Shown here: positions 24,039-36,376 of the stretch, in pieces | How positions within the stretch are numbered: position 1 is the first letter of the stretch | Layout of the letters: each line of letters opens with the position of its first letter | DNA from: Linepithema humile | Taxonomy: Eukaryota > Arthropoda > Insecta > Hymenoptera > Formicidae | NCBI RefSeq assembly: GCF_040581485.1 | Contig: NC_090131.1 | Location: 19,728,532 to 19,792,531, forward strand | DNA: 64,000 nt | Direction of reading: 5' to 3' | Position numbers and translations under genes: made by a program | The notes under the pieces: generated by a model | What the model saw: the letters and a program-made list of their open reading frames with translations, nothing else | Told to the model about the DNA's origin: nothing | Database searches by the model: none

Positions 24039-27000
24039 AGGCTCAGCAAATTTTTATCTCGAGCGAAAGCATTAATTTGCGCAAAAAACGACGACACGGC
24101 GGAAGTTCGGCTGCCACGCTCAAGCGGACGACGACGGCCTTCGCTCCTCGCCTTCTCGTGTTCTCACCGTGTGCCCCCGCGTACGCCCTCTCGAAGACGC
24201 TTAACTTTCATCGCGAAACTTCGGTATCATCTTGCATTTATTAAACCCTCCAGCGTATTTGGCGAATATTCCTGGGGTATCACTGTGTCAGCGCCGTCCC
24301 GTGTTTCGGTACTGTGCCTCGGTAAAATGTAAACAGACCGCCCGATAAATTTATTGGAACGATCTTATTAATGTTTGCACGATTACACGATGTTTGACGA
24401 TCGCAAAGTGAAACAGCATTCTCCCTGCTGTTACGTTCCGCGTAATTAATGCCAAGTTTGACAGAAATGCGGCGGAAACCTCGTCGTTGGCGACGCTGCG
24501 CCGGAAGAACATGCATTTTTGAGCGCTGCGAAATATTTCTTAGATGCCCATGCTGAAATACATAATTAACTAGCGCTTTTGACAAAATATTTACTGTCGT
24601 GCATATTTTAAAGTCTTGGCATATTAGCCAGCCGTCTCCGCTTACATCTTACGTCATTCGCAAGAAGGTGTCTCGTAATACTCTACAGTCAAACTAAAGC
24701 ACGAAGTTTCGTAAGAGGCTAACGCGATGCAATATATTCGTGTGTGTATCTGTGTTAGATTAATTAAGGTACGTCATATGAGACTTCCACGCCACGTATG
24801 GTAATTACGCATCCCGCAAATATATGATTTCGCGCCATCTTTCTATTTATGAAAAGCTCGGAAGATTGCTTTAGTCGTTTAACACTCGAGTAATATCAAA
24901 CCATGTCAGAACAATTATATTGTTTTGCTTTGTAATGTTAATAGTACAGCCAATGAAATGCACGGCAATTTATATTACGTAGGTTCAATTACGATGTGAA
25001 GTTTCCACAGATAGGATGTATACATATCCTCCTCCTCTATATATAACGCAATGTACGACGCGCAATACTGCAATTGATGTGTAAAACGGTAATTATATAA
25101 AGCTTACGATTAATAAATGCGGCGCGTCGTCTCTGCAGAAGGAGGCACCACCTGCATGCAACGTTTAAACTCTCATTCAACCTCGTTGTCGGCCGGTTGT
25201 AACGCGTTTACGACTGCTTATTAAATCCATTGCGGCACCGGGCTAGTTGTCGAAATGCAGCGCCTAGGCGCAACTATGGTTGTCAGGAGCGACACATAAC
25301 GACAAGCTCGAAACATTTTTCATCGCACACGGCCGCAAAAGCTGAAACATTTCAGCCTTCGTCGCGAATAAAATTTTTTTAATATCGTACGACGCGCGTT
25401 TAATTTGCGAGGATTTAATATTAACGAGGTTCAGCAAAAAACGAGAATATTTGAAGAGCTCAGGGTAAAAATAATGTGTCACTAGTAGCAGAAAATAAAA
25501 TTAGAGATATAAAAGCTTCTATTCTTTTTTTTTAATCGTTGTGAAATGTAAGTATAATATAAAAAATTTTGTTGAAAATAAAATTGAGGCGCGGAAAGTG
25601 AAAAATGGAATTGTAAGATTAGTATATTTTACATTTTCCATATAAAAAGCTTTTCTTGAGGAAAATTCTTAGCAGCGGGAACAATGTTTTATTATGTTCT
25701 CTGGCAGAATATTCCGCAATTTTAAATATTTTGCTTCTTTCTTAAATATCTCGCTAGATTTTTCTAAAGTTTCAAAATGTTTCTGCGCACATCTTGTTTC
25801 AGGTTTCTCTTGAAACCCCTATTCGCACGAGCTTTTTTATCTCGAACTTTTCCCAACGTAAATATGATCCTGGCAAAGTCGCTTTTTAAACTTTTCTTGA
25901 ACTCTTCGCGTAAAGACCGGTAAATGTTTAACGCATCTTTGTAATCCGATAGAATTACCTTTTAATAAAGACGCCGAGAGTGAACATATTTCGGAACCTT
26001 TCAAGTTACCCTAAAATTTGTTTGATAGCTTGAAATGCAAGCTTTTTTGAATTTTGTTATCGAAGTTAAGCGATTTTTCGATTTACGACACGCGTGCATT
26101 TTCGCATTAAGCTCTTCACATGCATATTCGAATGCGTTTGTGCTTGGTATTTTATACAGGAGAGGATTTGTTTGATGTCACCATAGCCGGCAACTGTTAA
26201 TGCTGGAAGAGTAGATAGTTAAATAATACTTTTTTGTAGCGCGAGAGGTGGGCTTGTTACCGAGGTAACAGCGGATATATAGCACATGTCAAAGTGAAAT
26301 GGCCGCGCTACGGCGTGGAGAACGGGCGGAGGCTTAGCATACGAATATCCGATTCTCTGTTTGCGGGTTGCTACGGGCGGTCTGATTTACATAGTTATTA
26401 TGATATTATGCGGCTGCAAAAGGATTTTTATCATCAGCGCTGTCTACGCCACAAGAAGGCAGAGGAAGTACAAGTCATGACATACGCTTCCTTTTCTTCT
26501 TCGTCGCTTCGTTTTTACCGCGCTCACCGTATTCGCAAAAGTTTAGCCTACATAAACCTATTTAGTTCTATCTTAACTGAGTCTGTATATCGCTTTTTCT
26601 CTAACTTTACAATTTGCTTTGCAACGTATAAAATTATTAGTATAAATTAGCAAATTAATTATTAAAAAACAGATTTACATCATAGTTCACCGTTCAGTAC
26701 TTTTTTTATATACATACAAAATTCGTCACTTTCAACTTAATCGATATAAAATCAGATTTTATTCGTCAATCAAATTAAATTTTATTATTATAAAATTCTT
26801 ATTTCGTTAAACTTCTTTATTTGTTTAAATTCTTCCTATTTCTTATGAGTTTATTCAATGTAAGATTGACACGAGATAAGATTTCATTTCTATAGTAAGT
26901 GTTTTTCGTTACAAATACTATTTCATCTTCGCTGAAGTTCTATTTCAGCACAGTAAAGACGTGGACTTTTTCAGAACTTTTTTTTGCGACCAAAACGATG

Positions 27001-28023
27001 ACATAAGCGGATTATCGAACCATTACTGAAAGTTGAAAGATCTTATAAGTTTCTGCAGCTTTATTCGTCAATCATAATCTCGATCGTCTTATTTTACTTG
27101 TTTAAAAATACGATTAATTATTGATATTATCTTTCATCTATATATTATTATTTATTATTTATATATTACATAAGTATTAATAATTACTGACGAATATATA
27201 CTTCAAACTTTAAATTTGCTTATTTAAGCTTTTAAATTGCCTAATACATATTAAATAACAAATCTGTGCGCACACACACACACAGATCTAAAAATTATAC
27301 TATTTGACTAAATTAAAATAAGACCGATGATAATAAGAGGAACATGTTTGTTTAAGCTGACTAGAGTTCTCGGTAGTTTGTAACTGTATTTGCTTTTAGC
27401 ATTGAGAGGAGAAACATAGCGAACAAACTTTAACCGCACTTTGTTTCAAGTATCGTGCACTTTATAACCATAGCGTGTGGTTTTCATATTCTTGAAAAGA
27501 AAGTCACAAGCGATTGCGGAACAGACGCGGGCAATTTTCCAAATGATTTTCAGGCGTACGTTACCCCGCATACGGGACGACAAGGGAATTCGGTATTTCG
27601 CACGAATCGCGGCAAATGTCGGTAATCGATCAACTCGGTGGAGAGAAGCTCGACTTTGAGAACCTAATAAACGCCTGGCCGACTACTCTTCCTCGCCTCG
27701 ACGGAGGCTAAGCGGCGCGATACCAAAGCGGATTATTGAAACGCCACTCGAAGTCGAGGGAGGAAAAGTCCGTCGGTCTTAGCCAGATTCGCGGGACTTT
27801 AAATTCTCACGGCTCGAATCCCTGCCGAAACTTTTCTCCGTCACGCCTGCACCGCGCCCGCACCGCTTCGGGCCGTAAATATATATCCCCGGCCCGTTAG
27901 TTCGCCCATCCACACCCTTCCACCGCTATTTCCACAGTTAAAGGCGCAAGCTGTTACACCGTTCGACCCCCAAATACCGCCGCTATACTTCCCTCTCCCC
28001 GCTACAGACGTAACCACCCTTCA

Positions 28024-28046
28024 GGTGGTGGTGGTGGTGGTGGTGG
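28024..28046. repeat. (GGT)n short repeat
   Basis: About seven GGT/GTG units in a CpG-rich patch of intron 1. Confidence 0.9.
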
Positions 28047-28199
28047 CCGCTGTCCCCGAGAACCGGTGCATTTGCCGCCGCCGTCGTCGACTACGCCGCG
28101 ATAATTCCATTTCCGCGAAGCGACGAGAATTCGAAGTTTAATTAATCGAATTCGCGCCCACGCTATCCTCGTTCATACATACTTCCCTCTTCCTCCTCC

Positions 28200-28200
28200 T

Positions 28201-28235
<35 letters not shown>

Positions 28236-28257
28236 TTCTTTCTTTCTCTCTCTCTCC
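28200..28257. repeat. (CT)n repeat
   Basis: This is a CT/TTTC pyrimidine tract of about 58 bases with short interruptions. It is purine-rich (GA) on the gene's sense strand. Confidence 0.93.
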
Positions 28258-30013
28258 GTTTATTCCTTTTCTCACACCTAGCCCTCTTCAGAGGACAGGC
28301 TTCGATCCCGGAAATTAGTAAGATCGCACATGCGGAACACGGAGGTTTCCCCCCGTCTGCCACGCTGTATATATGTATATACCGTCGTCTCTACGTACGT
28401 TACCTTAACGTTACACGCATATTGATACGCATCGATACGTATGCAAGCTGGTGCGCACACGATCGCGTTACACAATGCACGTCGTCGTTGCCGCGCGCTC
28501 GGTCGGTCGGTTAATACAGCGGAAGTGTGTATATCGTCCCGAGACAGCGCGGCGGCGAAAAGTTTGCCGGAGTCAACGAGAAATTTACAAGCGTTCAACG
28601 CGCTCGATCGAGCGCCTTGAACAGGCCCTGCCTGTAGCCTTTCTTTCTCGCTTCTCGCGCGGAAACGCGATCGACATTGAGCGATGCTGAGGTGTGACGT
28701 AACTGAATCCATTATTCTGCGAAGCGAGTATTCGATAAGCGAAATTAATATAAACAGCCCCGCGTCGTGCGGCGCGAGAGGTCGTTGAATTATCTATCCG
28801 TCCATTTCTTCCTAATCTATATTCCTATAATAATTTCCCGCTCTCCGTAAATTCTATTCAAATAAATTTCACTTCCACTTGAAGTTAACTGAAAATCAAG
28901 GGCTTGTTATATATTAATAGTTTGGGAGTTTAGTTTGTAAACTGCTTGAGATTAACTGCGACGCATTGTGCTGTACGACGGGCTAGCAGCGTTGGAGTAT
29001 AATTTACGAAAGCTGCTGCTTTATTTCACTCGCGTGTTTTATGCAACACAAAAATTATTAGCGACTTCAACATTTTCGTAAACAAGAAACGACAAAGCAC
29101 TACGCGCAAATTTAGGGTCATCTTGTAGGAAGGCAACAATTTTACCTGTTGCAATAAACACGCCGAATACAGACGGCCGCCGGGTCTGCGCGACGTGCGC
29201 AGAATTAAATATTTCAGCATTAATAGAAGCGGTATTTTCGCGCGCGTACGCGCGAGCACCCGCGAGCCTTCAGTACCGGCAAAGTGTGCGCAGGCGTTTC
29301 GCGGAAGACAGTGCTATAAATATGCGACCGCATTTACCAACATTTTTTATCGCTCGGCTATAAGCGCGGGAGGGTTCGCACGAAATTGTGTTTAAAACTT
29401 CGGCCGGGCGATACAAAGACGCGTAAATGTGTGCATGCGCTCGCGCCCGCGTAAATAGCTGGCATATTCGCGCGTATATTACGCATTCACAATTCACCTC
29501 ACGCTCCTTCGTCCTTTAATGCGACCCCGCGCACACCCCACGTTTGCCCCGCGCTGTGTCTTTAAGAAGATTACTAGTAGTAGCGTGAGCGCGAGCGGGG
29601 AAACTATGCTTGAAACTATTCTCCTCATTCATCGTATAGGCATAGCACATATTAATGTTAAGCGCATACTATGTACAAACAAGGCGCGCGCCAGCCGTGG
29701 CGTAACGCGACGTGATGCAGAGCGTCTCGGGAATTACGCACACTTTCCCTGATGCACGGACTCAAACTAGAAGTCAAACTGCGAAGAGAGTGGTTGCCTC
29801 GAGTGCGTCATCGATAATTTTCGGATTATCCGCTGTTAACGATTAAAGCATCTTCGAGAATCAAGTTTCAGGTGTACAACACAACAGATCGCGTTTCACG
29901 TGTAATTTAAACCCTCTCAGAGATTGCCGGCGCCGTGAAAATCTTGGGCGCTTATTTTTTAATTATAAATGATATGATAAAAATACCCGCGTATTTTGCA
30001 TCGCAACAGCTTT

Positions 30014-30033
30014 CTAATTAGCGCGCTAATTAG
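30014..30033. promoter_or_regulatory. 20-bp perfect palindrome with two TAATTA cores
   Basis: ctaattagcgcgctaattag is its own reverse complement. Each half contains TAATTA, the core bound by many homeodomain proteins, and the halves are spaced by GCGCGC. Binding is an inference from the motif only. The site lies in intron 1, about 130 bases from the hAT-type element on the plus-strand map. Confidence 0.35.
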
Positions 30034-30160
30034 CGCTAAACAAAGTAACATTCATGGCAAAATAGAATCCAATGGGAAGTTCTATTTAAAAATCGGGTTG
30101 CTTGAGCAAAAAATTTCTCGAAATTGCGCTTATTAATGTTTCTTCCATTGCATTTTTTAA

Positions 30161-30582
30161 GGAATAACCAGGCGCGGATTTAGGTATGGGCTTAACGGGC
30201 TATAGCCCAGGGCGGCAATATATAGGGGCGGCAGAATTAGATTCGTATATGTTGCATTTGGGATTTATTTTACACATCAGGCTGTTTTAGGTTAAAAGTT
30301 ACGTTTGGAAGCCATTCATGCTCAGTTCGCGTTATAAATTTCTTGTAAACAGTCTAATTTTCACTGCTTTAAAGCTCGAGTGCATGATACTAGAAATCAG
30401 TCTGAAATCTCGATCGAAAAACATATAGCCAATAAAATTGCCGTTTTTCCATGAAAACTGCAAGTTGATTATACATTTCTCGGACCGATTTCCAGCATCG
30501 TGGACATAGATCTTTACATAAAGAGCGGCAGCTACTTTTTAGCCCCAAGCGGCAAATACGTAAATCCGCGTCTGGAAATAAC
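30161..30582. mobile_element. Non-autonomous hAT-type transposon (MITE), 406 bp with 8-bp TSD
   Basis: The element runs from 30169 to 30574. Its left end is CAGGCGCGGATTTAGGTAT and its right end, read inward, is CAGACGCGGATTTACGTAT: 19-base terminal inverted repeats with two mismatches. Directly outside lie ggaataac (30161-30168) and gaaataac (30575-30582), an 8-bp target duplication with one mismatch, the length produced by hAT transposases. The interior has no open frame able to encode a transposase. A 77-aa minus-strand frame inside it shows no recognised domain. It therefore looks like an internally deleted, decayed copy mobilised by an autonomous hAT element elsewhere. It lies within intron 1. 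Confidence 0.88.
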
Positions 30583-32998
30583 ATGAAAAGTCTCGTAAAA
30601 CTGCTGTTTTGCAAAGAGAACATTTAATTTATGTTAATATTACAAATTACATAATTAAGGCAAATGATGATTTCTGACAATGCAAGCGAATTTCCAACAA
30701 GGAAAACTCAATTTCAAACGTGTCCACGACAATTCATTAGTCGAGAGGAGACTCGCGCACTTGTGTATTCGCAATTGCATATGTCTCGGCGCTGATGTAT
30801 ACCTATATAATCGCAAATGTAATTGGTTCTATACATGGTCCGCGTCCTTAACGTTACACGTTACGTCGTACCTTCGGTCGTCGTTAACAGCAGTGCTCAG
30901 ATGCGAGGCGGCTACACGGCCTCGAGACGATGGTCGAAGCCGTACCGGGTGTGTTGTGTAAACGCAGTTAACTACGGTAACGAAACACGTTTCGCCGGCT
31001 ATACGCGGACACGCTTGCATATATATACAGTGTTATATAGTATGCGCACGAGCGTCTAAAGGGTTTTCCCCGCGGAATACTCGTAGAGTCGCACCGTCCG
31101 CGTAGCACCTGTGACGCTAAATGCGAAACTTTAATCCCGCGTCTTAATCGCGCCTCCGATGATCAGAGTGATATTTCTGCAATTTGAACTGGTGGAGCTG
31201 GTTTATGCAATCGGAGATAATCACGGATCATTTTCAATTTCTAGTTGAAAACGATTAATTATACACCTGTATTCATGTGCAGTGTTATTGAGCTTTTTGT
31301 ATTCATGTTTGATGAATCTCTCGTTCGCGAATTACTGTTTATAAACTATCATTATTTTATATTTATAGCCGATCAATCTTTGCTTATTGCTTTCATAATT
31401 ATTGATTTGTCAAGTGCAATTAAAGTAGTAATTAATTGAAAATTACTCCAATATTCGCAAAATTGCATAGTAACTCGATATTTGTATTTGTGTGTTAATG
31501 CAACAAACGTTTATACTTTCTATTATAAACTCTGCTACAAATCTGCATAGAAATATTGCGTAGATATTTTTCTGGCGTGTGACTTCTTCGTGATTTCCTT
31601 TTTTTAACCATTTCTCAATATTTTATTTAAAACGTGCTTACCTACGTGATCAGTGTCAATGAGCTTTTAGCTGATAATCGCGGTTACGGTAAAGCTCTGC
31701 TTCTGCTTGTCCAGAATGTATCTGTGTTATGAACGATATATCTGGAATGACGTATCACCGCGCGAATAGGCAGACGTATTGCGACGTCACGTATTACGCA
31801 GATAGACACGTACGAGTCTATATTGCACGCGAGAATCTGACATCACGCGCGCACCGTGTCATTTGATAGATAAGATCGTTATACTGTCCGAAGCGCGAAT
31901 GATAACCGCGCCGTGCAACTTGTATTACATCATCTCTTAATCATTACACGAATGAGATCAACACGTTCGGTATCGACTGGTCTATCACTTCATATCACCG
32001 CATGTCACATTGCGTATCCTATTTTGCAACAAGTTATTGTAGGTTTTTGTGTTAATCAAGCTTTGTATTAGTTTAAAAAAATGTGAAAAACTGATTTTTA
32101 AGAGAGATAACTTATAATTTATTTTATAGAAAATTATATTTTTTCTTTTAATAAAAATTTTTACATGAAACATTTATAAACACTTTTAAACAAAGTTTTT
32201 AATTAATACGCTGGAAAACTCAGACGATAAATACTTTAATTTTTATTTGTTATTTCTTTTATTATTTATAATATATTTTTTAAAATTTATACGCTGTATG
32301 TATTAAAATACTGTGTTATCACTAAGATAAAAGAAGAATCTGTTATGCGGTAATCTTTATAAAGAATAAATTCTTTCACTGAATATTTAGCAACTGTGAC
32401 TAGATTTTGAAGTGTCCGATTATGTGAGATTATAGTGTTCAACTAAATCTGCACATTGAAAATGTCCGTCTTACAACATCTGCATGTGATTATTAACGTG
32501 ACGTAGCCGTTGGCTGACGTACATTGCCTGTAGATATTTTCTCTTGTATGTTTGGAAGCACGAAACTCACTTGGCCTGCGCAACAGGGTCGGTTCAAAGG
32601 GTTGCCCTTAGCCAATTTTGCTTTAGCGTCCATTCTATTACCATCTTTATACATAGTGTTCCAGTTTCAGTTATCGGTTATCGGTTACCGACATGTCAAG
32701 AGTAATCGGCTATTTCAAGATATCGGCTAAGAAAAACTAAATAAAGTATATAATTTTGACATGTAGATAGGTGATTGAAAGAGTCATTTATTATATAGAC
32801 GTTTTAATCTAAGCGAGGAGCGAAAATACGTAAAGGGATTTAAAAAATTTATTGAACAATGCTCACGAGATATTTCTTGTTAAAAATTGAAAGAATTTTT
32901 TTTCCGATTTAACTTGGTTTTTTGCAGTTTTGTAATTTGCATATTATATGTTGTCCATATAGTTGATTACATACAGATATCGAATACATGTAAAAAGT

Positions 32999-33018
32999 AA
33001 AAAAAAAAAAAAAAAAAA
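32999..33018. repeat. Poly(A) run, about 20 bases
   Basis: This is an A homopolymer in intron 1. It could be the tail of a decayed retroposed copy, but no recognisable body or target duplication was seen next to it. Confidence 0.85.
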
Positions 33019-33205
33019 GAGGTGAGAAACTTGCCTATTTCTGGTTTGCTGGCGCGCACAGTTGGCCAATTCTTTCGCATGCACACGTCACATTCTCGCG
33101 TGTCGTGTCACGATTCCGCTTGTTCTCTATCGTGCGCATAAATATCACACGTTAAAGTCGTAAAAAGATGACTAGTAGTCCGTTCGCCCGCCCGTCTGTT
33201 CGGCC

Positions 33206-33224
33206 GCTCGCTCGCTCGCTCGCT
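33206..33224. repeat. (CTCG)n short tandem repeat
   Basis: About four to five units of cgct in a CpG-rich patch of intron 1. Confidence 0.85.
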
Positions 33225-35691
33225 CCTTCGTGAGCGCTGGCGCCTAAGTGGTAAACTTGTAAGTGGCGAAATAAAGTTGGCAGGGGTTCCGCGCGCGCAC
33301 GCTACCGTGTCTGTGACAGTTTAATTAATATCTTTCATCCTCAAAGGAAAAACTTGGCGAACTAACCGGCATGGACCCGGTTGCAATGCCGGGCCGGCTA
33401 GAACCACTTCAACTTCGGACGCGAGGACGACGACGGCGACGATCCCCCCCGCCAACGAGAATGTTCTCCGCGGCACTATTCTTCTCCCGCTCTCGTTTAC
33501 CTCTCTCTCGTCTCGCGATCACTCGCGATAAAAGTTCCGTCTAGTTTCCCCTTCTTTTACCTTTCGGACGATTTTGCGTTTTGGCACTGCCGAGTTGCAA
33601 GATACGCGCGATTGAGCGACTTTTCCGTGACAAAGTTTTGTTCCGAATGAACGCGGCGTAACGTGAAATAATTTTAACTTAATTCTTTTGTCGTATAAAA
33701 TAAACTAATCAAATAAAACATTTAATAGGTTTGAAATATTCAATTAACAACTGAGATACAGATATAATTTCTCCAAATGACATATAGTAATATTTGCAAA
33801 TGTATATACATTTATACGCAATATACATTTTATAAATTATATTAATTATTATATTCTTTTTATCTCAATTATCGCAATTTATATATTTGTATGAAATAAA
33901 ACGCTGCTTCCATTATCTTCGTCGATGAATAAAAAAAGCTGAATATCGTGGAAACACTCGCGCTTTGACATGCATGGATTTTCCGGCTGCCTATCTGTGA
34001 ATGCACTGACGATTAGCTTCATAAAATATCGCGCGGCTGTGATAATGCGCTCCCGGGTGCAGAAACTGTGAAAGAGAGAAAAAAATGAAGGTGATCCGAC
34101 GAGCATGTAAGCCGCGACTTTTGAACAATCCGCAAAAAATAAATGGCAATGAAATCTGCATGCATTGAGTGTGCTCGGCAAACTCGCTGCTACGTTTAAC
34201 GTTGACGTCATTATGCACTCTTTGAAGTGTTTTAGTAAGCTTTATAAGCTCGTATATGTATTTACTCATTAAATTCGAGTTTACGCTGGTATTATGGTTT
34301 TCAGAAACTATGCAGGAAGACCGTCGGTAGGTCAAAAGTGAGATGACAATGGGGCTTTTGGAGAATTCGCGAAAAGCAGCTTATATTATCCAGCTGTTTG
34401 CAAATATGAGAAGTGTATTATCATTGTATTTGTATGAATACATAATGATAAATCGCTTTCTCTTTAATTTGTTGAAATACTGCATAAAATTTTACTAATC
34501 CTCGAAAAAAATACAAATAATTTAATATTACATTTTTATATAATATTTATTAGACATATAATTCTAATTTCAATTCAAATTTTAATATAAAGCTTTATTA
34601 AATTTTTATGATTATTTTTGTTGCCGTAAATATTAAATTTTTTTCAACATATTTTTCGTTTATTTGATGTTGTAGCAGTATATTTTTTTAACGACAATAC
34701 GACGCTGTAGCGTGTCGGATCGAGATTTGCGTAACGAAATTTCTCTTTTCTTTGTCAAAGTTTATCGGGTTTTATGATAAAGGCAGACAACGTATCGCCG
34801 GCGAAAACACCATATAAATCCACCACGTATAGATAATATTTCACAATGCATTATTCAGATTTTCCACAAAGCTTTATGCGCTCCGCGGGGAAGCCCTTCA
34901 GACGTCGTAGAGTAGATATCTGCTCTCGTGCAAGAAACATGTGACGTTACGACATTTATTTACGGCTCGGCACGCAACGTAAAGAAATCCTCCCCTCCCC
35001 AATTATTGCTGGTCAAATACATCCGCTCATTGACACGAATGGAACACACGATCTTATCAAATAATTGAAAAACCATATCGACGCAACTTAAAGAAAATAC
35101 GGTATCCGTTGCGATATCACTAGATTCGAGCCGATCAATCGAAAGAAACAAAATTAGGGTTTCGCACATTTAGGTTAAATGTTTAGGAAATAAGCACTTT
35201 TCCGCTATGTGTTTCACATATTCACATATCAAATTATCTGCTTTTTTTTTCACGTGAATTAGATTTTGATAACAATTCAGAAAAATGCTTTAATATTTAA
35301 TGAATCGTGTCTGATGTGAATCATTTCTATTGTCACAAAATTTGTCGATAAAATAATACAGGAATATTTATAATATTTGCGCATATTGAATCATAAAATA
35401 TTAGGTAAATATTAAATATCAAATATTAAATTTTAATCGAATATATTTGTTTTAGCTTTGTTTTAAGATAATATGCATGAATAAGATCGAAAATGGAACG
35501 CTTGGATGACAATGGTTTATCATTTTTTGTTCAAGTCAATTTCAATTAGTAAGTTATGCGAAGCAACGAAAGGGGGTAATCTATATTCACGTTGAATACA
35601 AGTATGGTAATTTATGCATGATATAACTTTAGTTATATCGAATAATTTCGTGAACCCTCTCTACTTACGTATGTTAACTGAAATATATCAG

Positions 35692-35712
35692 GCGGGGGGA
35701 AGGGGGGGGGGG
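35692..35712. repeat. G-rich homopolymer-like run
   Basis: This is a run of G with single A interruptions, about 250 bases downstream of coding exon 1 in transcript direction. It reads poly-C on the sense strand. Confidence 0.9.
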
Positions 35713-35960
35713 AAATCTCCAATCTCCAATCTCAAATGTTTATTAGAGGGAACTGAGTGAAAGGCTTTCGGAGCGACAAGTGTCCTTTATTTTTACGCGC
35801 GGCGATAATACGGGGATATTTGTTCGCGCGCATTCCCCGGTACGTGCCATTAATGCCAGCAGGAATTTTCGTCTACGCAATCTTTCCATGGGTCGCGGAG
35901 GAGCGAGGAAAAAAGAAACCCGACCAGTAGTATGCAGATGAGTATGTACGGGTTATGTAC

Positions 35961-36093
35961 CTGATTGCGTCGGATTCGTCGCGGACGAGAGGCCGTCCTG
36001 GCGCATGGCGTCACTGGTAATTGCCGTTCCGCCGAGATTGGTGCTGTAGTCTTCGAGAAGTACGCAGCACAGTAATAGCCGTGCCACCCTCAT
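35961..36093 (-). CDS. DIP-family gene, coding exon 1: start codon, signal segment and N-terminal linker
   Basis: This exon encodes residues 1-44 plus the first base of codon 45. It opens MRVARLLLCCVLL, a short hydrophobic core suited to a secretion signal, and continues with a Ser/Thr/Asn-rich stretch that usually precedes Ig1 in this family. The exon ends in CAATCAG with donor gtacat, phase 1. That base joins AT of the next exon to make GAT (Asp) and keeps the frame into VPSFSEPIGNVT. The ATG at 36093 sits one base after a strong acceptor (ttcttttcag, ending 36095), which implies an upstream untranslated exon. If that acceptor is not used, an in-frame ATG at 36156 adds 21 residues with their own hydrophobic run. 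No homology anchors this exon beyond frame, phase and signal-like composition, so it is less certain than the Ig exons. Confidence 0.72.
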
Positions 36094-36110
36094 TCTGAAA
36101 AGAACGAAAG
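36094..36110 (-). promoter_or_regulatory. Predicted splice acceptor just upstream of the start codon
   Basis: On the minus strand, ctttcgttcttttcag ends at 36095 and leaves a single A before the ATG. The polypyrimidine run and CAG fit a strong acceptor, implying that a separate 5' untranslated exon lies upstream on the minus strand, between here and beyond 64 kb. Confidence 0.6.
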
Positions 36111-36330
36111 AAAAGCTGAGCGATAATAACAGACTCGCGCGCGCACTCTGTCTCATTTTGTCGCGTCTTCTACCTCTTGGATTTTTCTACCAACGAGGAA
36201 ATTTCTCGTACAAATTGACATTAATTACTAGTTCGATCAACTAGCGGAGTAATTGTTACAAAGTGCAATATATATGATGAGTTTCTCCGCATATTGTGAT
36301 ATGTTTTGATTATCATTAATTCAAACGTAT

Positions 36331-36376
36331 ATTAATTAATTAATTAATTAATTAATTAATTAATTAATTAATTAAT
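36331..36376. repeat. (AATT)n tetranucleotide repeat
   Basis: About eleven uninterrupted attaatta-type units. The repeat also forms overlapping TAATTA motifs, but this is likely microsatellite growth. Confidence 0.95.

Larger units (their letters stand above)
16700..35960 (-). other. Intron 1 of the DIP-family gene (about 19.3 kb)
   Basis: This intron separates the signal exon from the first Ig1 exon in phase 1, with gtacat at the donor and ttcgcag at the acceptor. It holds the hAT-type MITE, the 34-bp-arm foldback, a cluster of small hairpins at 17.95-18.18 kb, the (GGA)n tract, several CT, GGT and homopolymer repeats, and CpG-rich patches (18.8-19.2, 27.7-28.7, 33.2-33.6 kb). No further coding exon was recognised on either strand. 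Confidence 0.85.

Noticed and set aside
27800..27840. tRNA-like box cggctcgaatccctgccg
   Set aside because: It resembles a B box, but no A box or cloverleaf arms can be formed around it.
30390..30623. 77-aa minus-strand frame overlapping the hAT-type element
   Set aside because: It crosses the element's end into unique flank and lacks transposase motifs, so it is not a transposase exon.
36331..36376. Homeodomain site cluster in the (AATT)n tract
   Set aside because: TAATTA arises automatically from the tetranucleotide repeat, so motif density is not evidence of regulation.
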